Part shown: in pieces, positions 8,332 through 14,317 of the stretch
Layout of the letters: each line of letters begins with the position of its first letter
How positions within the stretch are numbered: position 1 is the stretch's first letter
Assembly (NCBI GenBank): GCA_002449665.1
Contig: DJXH01000050.1
Location: forward strand, 1-34,269
Direction: 5' to 3'
From: Bacteroidales bacterium UBA7009
GTDB lineage: Bacteria > Bacteroidota > Bacteroidia > Bacteroidales > Paludibacteraceae
DNA length: 34,269 bases
Program-made: the position numbers and the translations under genes
Notes under the pieces: model-generated
What the model saw: only the letters and a program-made list of their open reading frames with translations
Databases searched by the model: none
What the model was told of the DNA's origin: nothing

Positions 8332-9177
8332 TCAATATATTTTACGAAACCACAATCCTTCATAGCACTGGATCCGCTCGTTCGTCCTGTCAATATCGAA
8401 AGGCATAACATCACCATTACAGAAGGTTTTAAGTTTGTCACCATCTATAGAGTAACTATGCAATTGCTGATCCATATTGCTATACATCCGTCCATCTTCT
8501 TCAATATGTAAAACAACAGGGCCGACAGGTGTGTGACATTTCCACGTTCCATACAACCATTCGTTGTCTTCTTGTGTGTAATAAGTAATAATTCGCTCCT
8601 CCAAAGTATAAGACGTATATCCGCCACCTCTTTCTGTTGCTACGCGAACCAACCAATTACCATGAGAATCCCAAATGCGCTCATCATAAGTCCACTCGCT
8701 TTGTTCTTCTTCGTTCTCATCTACATGCAAACAAACCAATTTACTCTCTAAAGAACAAGAATCGTATCTACTATAGTTGAATAACGTGTGAAAGTTTAGC
8801 CCTTCGTCAGGGAAACAGTCTTCTCTTTCTGGCAAACGTTCTTTGCTCCAAGTGTAGGTGTATACATTTCCTCCGAAAGCACCAGGAACCTCCATTTCGA
8901 CGATATTGCCCGATTTGCGTTGGATTATAGGTTCTGCTCCATTATAGAGAGTCAATTCTCCACTCTCGTTGAAACTGAGACTTTCCCCTTCATAGAAGTG
9001 GGAGTTTCTTCGCATTATTCCCGTAGAAGTGACATCTGAGGTATAAAACCGTCTCACAGAAGCCACATCTCCCTTGAGTTCAAACAGACGTAAATCAGTT
9101 GGCTTGTGGTGAGATTCACATCCTGCAAAACATAATGCTACGAGCACTAGATTTGCCAATAAGAAAGTCTTTTTCAT
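8332..9177 (-). CDS. Hypothetical lipoprotein, first gene of the LRR operon
   Basis: The 281-residue protein has a lipoprotein signal (LVLVALCFAGC, lipidated Cys20). The mature protein starts LFELKGDVASVRR, which resembles Bacteroidales lipoproteins with repeated beta-strand pairs. Its last ~70 residues (LYGTWKCHTPVGPVVLHIEEDG...) look like a small lipocalin-like or copper-resistance-like beta-barrel. I cannot assign a function. It is 6 bp upstream of the LRR genes and leads the array. No clear TAnnTTTG promoter was found in its 255-bp upstream region. That region instead carries a partial copy of the ncRNA terminator, a dispersed repeat and a terminator for the ATPase gene. Confidence 0.8.
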   Translation of the reverse strand: MKKTFLLANLVLVALCFAGCESHHKPTDLRLFELKGDVASVRRFYTSDVTSTGIMRRNSHFYEGESLSFNESGELTLYNGAEPIIQRKSGNIVEMEVPGAFGGNVYTYTWSKERLPEREDCFPDEGLNFHTLFNYSRYDSCSLESKLVCLHVDENEEEQSEWTYDERIWDSHGNWLVRVATERGGGYTSYTLEERIITYYTQEDNEWLYGTWKCHTPVGPVVLHIEEDGRMYSNMDQQLHSYSIDGDKLKTFCNGDVMPFDIDRTNERIQCYEGLWFRKIY

Positions 9178-9218
9178 AAGTATTCTATATTATATTATTA
9201 ACATGAGGCTTATAAAAA

Positions 9219-9264
9219 TACTGCTTTTGCTTTCGTGTAAACAGGGTGTCTGGCATAACCCTGT
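9219..9264 (-). repeat. Partial copy of the ncRNA 3' hairpin
   Basis: On the minus strand this reads ACAGGGT, a TATGCCAGAC loop and ACCCTGT, then ~7 nt, AAAGCAAAAGCAGTA and five T. The loop with its GGGT/ACCC stem and the final arm match the terminator of the candidate RNA at 10975-11048. The 5' arm of the large stem is missing here. The hairpin lies 42-87 nt before the ATG of the 9177 lipoprotein gene. Confidence 0.6.
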
Positions 9265-9301
9265 GTCAAGAAATAAACGATTATTTCGTTGAGACGAATT
9301 T

Positions 9302-9359
9302 TTCTTGTTACTTCTTATTTCGCGCAAAGCGCTCAAACGATCTGCTTCGCTGTATGCTT
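9302..9359. repeat. Dispersed repeat R1
   Basis: This 58-bp element (plus strand TTCTTGTTACTTCTTATTTC ... TGTATGCTT) matches 11984-12037 almost base for base in the same orientation. Differences are one substitution and a 4-bp indel that turns the second copy's GCTGCGC into a GCGCAAAGCGC hairpin here. It lies in an intergenic region and codes for nothing visible. Confidence 0.6.
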
Positions 9360-9364
9360 ATTTG

Positions 9365-9408
9365 AAAAAAACGAAAAAGCGGTGAACCGCTTTGGATTAC
9401 CGCTTTTT
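9365..9408 (-). terminator. Terminator of the ATPase gene, with alternative hairpins
   Basis: On the minus strand AAAAAGCGGT (9408-9399) can pair with ACCGCTTTTT (9383-9374), followed by seven T. An AAGCGG arm at 9392-9387 can pair with CCGCTT at 9382-9377 instead, so two mutually exclusive hairpins exist. It lies 25 bp after the ATPase stop. Confidence 0.75.
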
Positions 9409-9432
9409 GCAATATTATACAAAGTATATGAT

Positions 9433-10731
9433 TTATATCCACCCTAAAGCATACAATGGGATGTATTGAATGTCACCAATTTTCTGCATTGGGAATTTGG
9501 ATATAACCATTAATTCTCCCAATGTGGGATTGGGGTTTTCAAGTACCGCATCCAATGACGCATGACGCTTATAATCATTGCCGGACTTGACTTCAATAAT
9601 GTTAATCTTATTGTTTTGAGCGACAATGAAATCCAACTCTTGGCGGCTTTTATGATCGTAGTAATGCAGTACATAACCTTTCTTTACCAATTCTGTTGCC
9701 ACAAAGTTTTCTGTTAACGCTCCTTCATTGATATCAATCTCTCCGTTGAGCACTTGCCATTGAATCGGTTCACGCCACATGGAACATAGCAAACCGGTAT
9801 CTAACAGGAACACTTTATACAAGTTGCGCTTCTCGTATTGCTCAAAGGGCAAAAGCAAATTATGTGTATTGTACGAGAAATAAGCAATCCCCGCATCCAT
9901 CAACCATTGCGCAGCATTTTCATATTTCTGCGCAGTAGCCTTTTGTTCAATATCTGCTATAATAAATCTCTTTTTCTGTTTGCTTAACTCGGATGGTATC
10001 GCATCGAAAAACAATTTCGCGCGTGCCTTTTCTTGGCCTGCATATTTGGAAATGTCGTCGCGATAACTATCTATGATGCTGCGCTGCACAAGCAGAGTTT
10101 TGGAGAAGTCCGCATTTTGTATGTACGTATTTACAACTTCCGGCATTCCTCCCACAATCAGATATTCACGATAGTATTTGCTTAGTTGTTCGTGCATGAA
10201 ATCATCAATGGGCATTCGATTGTGAAAAGTAGTCTTTATTGTATCAACCACCTTTTCTGCAATACCCTTTGCCCAAAGAAATTCCTCGAAATCCAAGGGA
10301 TACATATTCACGCTATATTCAAATCCCACGGGATAAGAACTGACATCTGCATAGTGCAAGCCAAGAAGAGATCCGGATTCGATATAATCAAACCTCCCGT
10401 CTTCCACCAAGAACTTGATTGCTGTTCTGGCATTTGGACAGGTTTGTATCTCGTCAAAGAAGACGAGCGTTTGATGTTCCACAAAAGGACCAAATCCCAT
10501 TAAGGATAATTTTGAAATAATCGTTTCGGCATCTAAATTTCCATCAAAGGCTTGTTTGACCATTGGAAGTTTCTCAAAGTTAATTTCCACAAAATGTGCA
10601 TAATTCTTTTTGGCAAAATCCCGAACAATCGTTGTTTTCCCTACTTGACGAGCTCCCTTTAGTAGAAGTGCTTTCTTTGAAGGCTCATGCAGCCATCTAT
10701 CCAAATCGCTTATTATCTTTCTTTTAAGCAT
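9433..10731 (-). CDS. AAA_14/DUF4143 family ATPase
   Basis: The 432-residue protein has a Walker A GARQVGKTT (residues 26-34, Lys32) and a Walker B LVFFDEI (Asp93, Glu94), typical of the AAA_14 domain. The C-terminal DUF4143 domain includes ELDFIVAQ and IIEVKSG near residues 365-390, a PD-(D/E)XK-type core. The length is normal for this very common but poorly understood family. Members are usually single-gene, laterally mobile units. It is cytoplasmic and probably hydrolyses ATP. It has its own promoter (10797-10827) and a terminator just downstream. Three 11-bp direct repeats surround the promoter. Function is unknown; a role in defence or DNA handling is only a guess. Confidence 0.9.
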   Translation of the reverse strand: MLKRKIISDLDRWLHEPSKKALLLKGARQVGKTTIVRDFAKKNYAHFVEINFEKLPMVKQAFDGNLDAETIISKLSLMGFGPFVEHQTLVFFDEIQTCPNARTAIKFLVEDGRFDYIESGSLLGLHYADVSSYPVGFEYSVNMYPLDFEEFLWAKGIAEKVVDTIKTTFHNRMPIDDFMHEQLSKYYREYLIVGGMPEVVNTYIQNADFSKTLLVQRSIIDSYRDDISKYAGQEKARAKLFFDAIPSELSKQKKRFIIADIEQKATAQKYENAAQWLMDAGIAYFSYNTHNLLLPFEQYEKRNLYKVFLLDTGLLCSMWREPIQWQVLNGEIDINEGALTENFVATELVKKGYVLHYYDHKSRQELDFIVAQNNKINIIEVKSGNDYKRHASLDAVLENPNPTLGELMVISKFPMQKIGDIQYIPLYALGWI

Positions 10732-10739
10732 TGCTTATT

Positions 10740-10816
10740 AACTTTTTGCACGTTATTTTCCTATGAAACACAAACTTTTTGCACATAAAAACGCTGCAAA
10801 TATACAACTTTTTGCA
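10740..10816. promoter_or_regulatory. Three 11-bp direct repeats spaced exactly 33 bp
   Basis: AACTTTTTGCA occurs at 10740-10750, 10773-10783 and 10806-10816, each start 33 bp from the next. The third lies inside the -33/-7 spacer of the ATPase promoter, and the other two lie in its leader. The spacing is about three helical turns, so a protein could bind all three on one face. A possible operator for autoregulation. Confidence 0.5.
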
Positions 10817-10827
10817 GAAACACGCAA
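10797..10827 (-). promoter_or_regulatory. Promoter of the ATPase gene
   Basis: On the minus strand TTG (10827-10825), a 20-nt spacer and TATATTTG (10804-10797) match the Bacteroidales consensus. The start codon is ~65 bp downstream. Confidence 0.7.
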
Positions 10828-10844
10828 ATATTTTAACAAGAAAA

Positions 10845-10923
10845 GAGTTTGTAAACTCGTTTTTTTGAATTTTTAGAGTTTTGAAACTCTTTTTATAAGC
10901 ACAATCGAGAGTTTCTATACTCT
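10845..10923 (+). terminator. Tandem terminator-like hairpins on the plus strand
   Basis: GAGTTT-GT-AAACTC (10845-10858) is followed by G and seven T. AGAGTTT-TG-AAACTCT (10875-10890) is followed by T4A. A weaker third relative, AGAGT ... ACTCT, lies at 10908-10923. The T-runs point to plus-strand termination, although no plus-strand gene is visible upstream. Stems are short and AT-rich, so confidence is low. Confidence 0.35.
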
Positions 10924-10974
10924 ATTTACGGTAATCCAATATTTCAAAGATCATATTTTATCACAAGCAGGTAC

Positions 10975-11048
10975 AAAAAAATACTGCTTATGCTTTATGT
11001 ACATACGGGTGTCTGGCATAACCCACGAATAATAAAGCAAAAGCAGTA
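10975..11048 (-). terminator. Terminator of the candidate small RNA
   Basis: On the minus strand TACTGCTTTTGCTTTA (11048-11033) pairs with TAAAGCATAAGCAGTA (10997-10982), 16 positions with one mismatch, followed by seven T. An inner GGGT/ACCC stem presents the loop TATGCCAGAC. Confidence 0.75.
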
Positions 11049-11185
11049 CATACCAAAGTATGCACTGACGTATTGCCAATCTTATTCGTAATGATTATAA
11101 GCTGCCAGACTTATGTATGTACGGATTGACTCGTCAGTAAAAATATGTATGGTTCGCATGTGCGAACGACTATCCGCTGATAATC
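10975..11185 (-). ncRNA. Candidate structured small RNA, about 210 nt
   Basis: A consensus promoter at 11221-11191 and a strong terminator at 11048-10975 bracket about 210 nt with no convincing open frame. Reading the minus strand, I see these hairpins: ACGA..ATC/GAT..TCGT near the 5' end; GTTCGCA/TGCGAAC (11167-11152); a long one closed by ACTGACG/CGTCAGT (11070-11064 with 11138-11132) and CAATC/GATTG, with ATAAG/CTTAT inside; GTGCATAC/GTATGTAC with a four-base loop (11065-11046); and the terminator. GTCTGGCA at 11110-11103 is complementary over 8 nt to TGCCAGAC in the terminator loop (11018-11011). Flanking GTATGTAC and GTACATAC are complementary too, each 4 nt away. This suggests a kissing loop or pseudoknot. 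It does not look like 6S, SRP, tmRNA or RNase P RNA. The 5' end is estimated from the promoter. Confidence 0.55.
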
Positions 11186-11190
11186 GTCTG

Positions 11191-11221
11191 CAAAAGTATA
11201 AAATTTTTTCAACATATACAA
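11191..11221 (-). promoter_or_regulatory. Promoter of the candidate small RNA
   Basis: On the minus strand TTG (11221-11219), a 20-nt spacer and TACTTTTG (11198-11191) fit the consensus. It lies ~100 bp downstream of the lipoprotein stop at 11319, facing away from it. The rest of the gap 10732-11318 holds the repeats, hairpins and RNA described separately and no gene. Confidence 0.65.
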
Positions 11222-11318
11222 ATTTTTATGAAGAAAAATTCCATTTTTGCCAACTTTCGCTTCTCGCGCACGCGAATTACATACATTCGGAATGTACTGC
11301 TTAATTCTGAGAGAGTTG

Positions 11319-11888
11319 TTACAAATCTTTCTTGATGCCTTTCACGCGGACAACATACTGACTTTTAATATATCCGGTATTGTCATAGATAACTGCTTCG
11401 TCTATCGCTTTTCTTTTTACATAGAAAATAGTATCACTTCCAAGAAACTCCGCAGTAGATTCTAAGGTAAAGCCCATAATCTTTCCGCTGGGACATCTGA
11501 TAGCTTGGTGTTCTTGATCGAAGATATAGTTGGCATTCACCAAGGTTCTCCATTCAGAATTAACCGGAATATGTAAATATCCATCCGATTTGCGGTACTC
11601 ACCCTTATTTTTTTCCGTGCCATTCACATATTGTACTTTTGAATCGCTTTTGATGTCAAAGTACCACAGCACATCGTATGTCTGTGCGTCGGGATCGTAG
11701 TCCCAATGGTAACTCTGTTGTCCTGTGAATATGTCATAAGTCAGATTATCGGACGCAATACAAGCCCAAATGCCCACAATGGATGATGATGAGAATTTTG
11801 TCGGGTCATCCGGCTTGATAGTTTCACGCTCACAAGCGGAGCAAATAAAGAGGGCTAAACACAGCCAAATAAAAGTTTTAGTTTTCAT
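11319..11888 (-). CDS. Hypothetical small lipoprotein
   Basis: The 189-residue protein has a lipoprotein signal (WLCLALFICSAC, lipidated Cys19). Residues ~35-130 (SSIVGIWACIASD, then YDVLWYFDIKSDSKVQY, then GYLHIPV) resemble the lipocalin-like folds common in Bacteroidales lipoproteins, where a GxW motif opens the domain. No more specific function can be given. The gene stands alone on the minus strand, with a weak promoter-like CACCTTTG and an inverted repeat in its leader. Confidence 0.75.
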   Translation of the reverse strand: MKTKTFIWLCLALFICSACERETIKPDDPTKFSSSSIVGIWACIASDNLTYDIFTGQQSYHWDYDPDAQTYDVLWYFDIKSDSKVQYVNGTEKNKGEYRKSDGYLHIPVNSEWRTLVNANYIFDQEHQAIRCPSGKIMGFTLESTAEFLGSDTIFYVKRKAIDEAVIYDNTGYIKSQYVVRVKGIKKDL

Positions 11889-11921
11889 TGTTGCAAAGAT
11901 TTTAAAGATTAATACAAAATA

Positions 11922-11958
11922 CAGCGGAACTCCTTATTTGAATTCCGCTGCAAAGGTG
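11922..11958 (-). promoter_or_regulatory. Weak promoter box and inverted repeat before the 11888 lipoprotein gene
   Basis: CACCTTTG (11958-11951, minus strand) is one base from the -7 consensus, but no TTG is found 20 nt upstream. Directly after it, CAGCGGAA (11950-11943) and TTCCGCTG (11929-11922) can form an 8-bp stem with a 13-nt loop. The hairpin could instead end transcription of the 12610-12011 gene, as it is followed by TATTTTG. Confidence 0.35.
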
Positions 11959-11983
11959 CAACAATTATTTTATATATGAGAAG

Positions 11984-12037
11984 TTCTTATTACTTCTTAT
12001 TTCGCTGCGCTCAAACGATCTGCTTCGCTGTATGCTT
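11984..12037. repeat. Dispersed repeat R2, overlapping the end of a gene
   Basis: The second copy of the 9302-9359 repeat. It overlaps the 3' end of the minus-strand gene 12011-12610 and supplies its last codons (KHTAKQIV) and its TGA stop. Confidence 0.6.
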
Positions 12038-12610
12038 GTTATGTACGAGGGTGACGGATTGCAGGCCGCCGTTATTGCCCGCGACATAGGAAACGGGAGA
12101 TTGACCGCTTTGCGTCAGTTGATCCATATAAAGCGGTTGACCTTTGAGAAAGAAGGTAGTGAGAAAAGTACTGCCGACTTGCAGTTTGGAGTTGTCAGAT
12201 TCTACCACCTCAAAACGCATATCGCCCAAATAGCGGAACACGCATCGGCGATTCGGCAGCCAAGTTACTTCAATTTGTTGTCCGGGAGTCAGATCCTGCG
12301 TGTGGATGCCTTCACCAATAAAAGGATTGCTGCTGCCTCTTTCGATGTTACGCAGGTTCTCCAGATAGGAGTCCCAGTCTTGAAAGCCGATGAACTGCGC
12401 AAGGAGGTTCAATGTAGAGCGGCGTGTGTTATTGGCTCCATCTACATAGCCCCAGAGACGCTCCAAGGTGCTGAGTGCGATATACTCATGCTGTTGATTC
12501 CATATTAGTGCAATGAGGGTTTCAAAGTCGGCTGGAGTAGAAGGATGGATGCCTGCGCGTGCTTCCACATCTTGGCGGAGTTGGATGATTTCAGGAGCGG
12601 ATTTATTCAT
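12011..12610 (-). CDS. Hypothetical protein coupled to the Ser/Thr kinase
   Basis: The 199-residue cytoplasmic protein has no signal peptide. Residues ~35-90 are helical, with LSTLERLWGYVDGANNTRRS followed by LLAQFIGFQDWDSYL. I recall this pattern from uncharacterised Bacteroidales proteins. Residues ~105-195 are beta-rich (PGQQIEVTWLPNRRCVFRYL). It starts inside the kinase gene, overlapping its end by 8 bp, so the two are translationally coupled. It may be a substrate or regulator of the kinase (inference). The last eight codons and the stop lie in dispersed repeat R2, so the native C-terminus may have been replaced. Confidence 0.75.
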   Translation of the reverse strand: MNKSAPEIIQLRQDVEARAGIHPSTPADFETLIALIWNQQHEYIALSTLERLWGYVDGANNTRRSTLNLLAQFIGFQDWDSYLENLRNIERGSSNPFIGEGIHTQDLTPGQQIEVTWLPNRRCVFRYLGDMRFEVVESDNSKLQVGSTFLTTFFLKGQPLYMDQLTQSGQSPVSYVAGNNGGLQSVTLVHNKHTAKQIV

Positions 12611-13832
12611 GGGGATACAGTTTGTTTAGTACATTATCAATGGAATCGTAAAACGCATCGTTCAAGTTGAAGTACGAGAAGTAGGCTTGCATAAACTCCT
12701 CATGCAGAACGGGGTCTTTGATAGAGCGTTCGGTTTTCGCGAAGTTCTCCTTCAGGCCTCCACCGTAATCGCGCACCTCATTCATTGTTTTCAACTCTCC
12801 ACTTTTAACCGCCTTGCGGATAGCTGCTTGTCTGGCGATATGTATGGCAGCGGCTTGCTGACGTACTTGCTCACGCGGAGAAAGCGTATTCGCTTTTACT
12901 GCCAGCGAATCTACGAGACGGTTGAGCGAATCAAGCGAGTGTTGGCGTTCGTCATTCTGCGCACGGAGCGAATCAATATGGGCAGAGAGGATTTGCTCTT
13001 GTGTAAGGTGGTTTTGTTCGGAACGTTGATACGCAGAAAGGGCACCGTCTGTTACCGCGTAGAGGGCAAGCAGAAAGACGATTAAAAGGGGAAGGCCGAT
13101 ACGCAGGCGGTCGGCTCTTTTTATGGAACGTGCGACACGCGCACATGAAGAATAGCGGTTTGTAGGATTAGGGCGCGTGCATCTGCGAGTGATATATTTA
13201 TATTGGTGTGGGAACAGAAGAGCGATGATCTTTCCCACGGCATATATATCCGCACGATTGTCAATCGTTTTACCCTCCAACTGCTCCGGCGCGATATACG
13301 TCATCGAACCGGCAGGTTGCTTGAACGTGACATAATCATCCGTATCGGACACACCGAAGTCAATCAGTTTGACAGCAGAGCCGTTGCGGGTGATGAGGAT
13401 ATTGGAAGGCTTGATGTCGCGGTGAATGATCTGGCGTTCGTGTAGAAAAGAAAGCGCGTCAAGGAGTTGGAACAGGATATGCCGGCGTGTGGTGGCTGAT
13501 GGTTTGGTCTCCAGAAACTGCTCCAGCGTAATGCCTTCGATATACTCCATTTGAATGTACCAACCGATGGAATCCATGTGCCCGAAATCAAGCAAACGGA
13601 CGATATTGGGATGATCCAAACTGACGCCTATAGAGAACTCTTTGCGAAGCAATTCCACATGCGGAGTGGATTGGCGGTAAGGCTCGGCTAAGGCTTTGAG
13701 GATGTACTTGCGTCCGAAACGGGTAGCGGCATAGATAGCGTTATGTCCTTTGGCGGACAATAACTGCGGCTCCGACCACACATCCGAAAATTCGGGCGTG
13801 AGGGGAGATACGATGAACGAAGAATCAACCAA
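12603..13832 (-). CDS. Transmembrane Ser/Thr protein kinase
   Basis: This is a Hanks-type kinase. Numbering from the longest open frame (ATG 13904): ATP-binding Lys70 in YILKAL, Glu89, HRDIKPSN (Asp163, Asn168), DFG at 182-184 and APE at 205-207. All key residues are present, so it should be active. A transmembrane segment follows at ~268-286 (LPLLIVFLLALYAV). After it comes a ~145-residue extracytoplasmic part that starts as a coiled coil (~295-345) and is rich in Gln, Arg and Lys. The ATG at 13904 lies upstream of a TACCTTTG box, so I prefer the TTG at 13832 (410 residues); other starts remain possible. It is coupled to the 199-residue gene. The substrate is unknown. Confidence 0.88.
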   Translation of the reverse strand: MVDSSFIVSPLTPEFSDVWSEPQLLSAKGHNAIYAATRFGRKYILKALAEPYRQSTPHVELLRKEFSIGVSLDHPNIVRLLDFGHMDSIGWYIQMEYIEGITLEQFLETKPSATTRRHILFQLLDALSFLHERQIIHRDIKPSNILITRNGSAVKLIDFGVSDTDDYVTFKQPAGSMTYIAPEQLEGKTIDNRADIYAVGKIIALLFPHQYKYITRRCTRPNPTNRYSSCARVARSIKRADRLRIGLPLLIVFLLALYAVTDGALSAYQRSEQNHLTQEQILSAHIDSLRAQNDERQHSLDSLNRLVDSLAVKANTLSPREQVRQQAAAIHIARQAAIRKAVKSGELKTMNEVRDYGGGLKENFAKTERSIKDPVLHEEFMQAYFSYFNLNDAFYDSIDNVLNKLYPHE

Positions 13833-13852
13833 TGCCAGACTATTTGTGAGTG

Positions 13853-13860
13853 CAAAGGTA
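13853..13860 (-). promoter_or_regulatory. -7 promoter box of the kinase unit
   Basis: TACCTTTG on the minus strand, followed by C, is an exact -7 box, but no TTG lies 20 nt upstream. It lies inside the longest open frame of the kinase and argues for a start further in. Confidence 0.5.
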
Positions 13861-14004
13861 CTGCTTTTTTCGGAAATATGTAAGGATTTCAATAAAAATC
13901 TCATATTTTATACTTATTTTCAGGATTTTGACGAGTTTATGACCATTGAGTGTCATCAATTTGAAAAAAGTGCATATATGCCTAAACTCGGAAAGTAAGA
14001 TACG

Positions 14005-14038
14005 AAAAAAACAATTACCGCTAAGTTTAGCGGTAATT
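14005..14038 (-). terminator. Terminator of tRNA-Lys
   Basis: AATTACCGCTAA (14038-14027 on the minus strand) and its perfect complement (14024-14013) form a near-perfect hairpin followed by G and seven T, 8 bp after the tRNA 3' end. Confidence 0.85.
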
Positions 14039-14045
14039 CGGAATG

Positions 14046-14118
14046 TGTCCCCCGAGGGACTCGAACCCTCGACCCACTGATTAAGAGTCAGTTGCTCTAC
14101 CAACTGAGCTAGGGAGAC
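14046..14118 (-). tRNA. tRNA-Lys (anticodon CTT)
   Basis: This is a 73-nt cloverleaf on the minus strand. The acceptor GTCTCCC pairs with GGGGGAC (one G-U). The D arm contains AGCTCAGTTGGTAGAGC. The anticodon stem ACTGA/TCAGT encloses loop CTCTTAA, so the anticodon is CTT (lysine, AAG codons). The T arm is GAGGG-TTCGAGT-CCCTC. The discriminator base is A and CCA is not encoded. It has a consensus promoter upstream and a terminator directly downstream, so it is transcribed alone. Confidence 0.97.
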
Positions 14119-14164
14119 TGCTCATCGAACAACAGAGAAAATCGCCTTTCCTCAATTGCGGCTG

Positions 14165-14195
14165 CAAAGGTACGACAAAAATTCCGACCGTGCAA
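14165..14195 (-). promoter_or_regulatory. Promoter of tRNA-Lys
   Basis: On the minus strand TTG (14195-14193), a 20-nt spacer and TACCTTTG (14172-14165) match the consensus. The mature tRNA begins ~47 nt downstream, leaving a short 5' leader. Confidence 0.8.
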
Positions 14196-14317
14196 GAAAT
14201 TATGCAAAATTCTGCACACTTTTTTATTCCCGCCGAGCCAAACACACAAGAGGAGCGCATCACTGCACCCCTCTTGCTACTAAATACCACAAAAACTAAT
14301 TTTATGCATGGTTATTG

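Noticed and set aside
10740..10816. Possible CRISPR array
   Set aside because: There are only three 11-bp repeats, far shorter than CRISPR repeats, and no cas genes in the window.
10975..11125. Inverted repeats as integron attC sites or insertion-sequence ends
   Set aside because: There is no attC core sequence, no integrase or transposase nearby, and a promoter-terminator explanation fits better.
10975..11185. Candidate RNA as 6S RNA or another housekeeping RNA
   Set aside because: It forms several separate hairpins rather than one long rod with a central bubble. No tmRNA, RNase P or SRP motifs are seen.
14247..14276. CAAGAGG/CCTCTTG hairpin as a terminator of the acyl-CoA synthetase gene
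   Set aside because: No T-run follows on the minus strand and the 16-nt loop is large.
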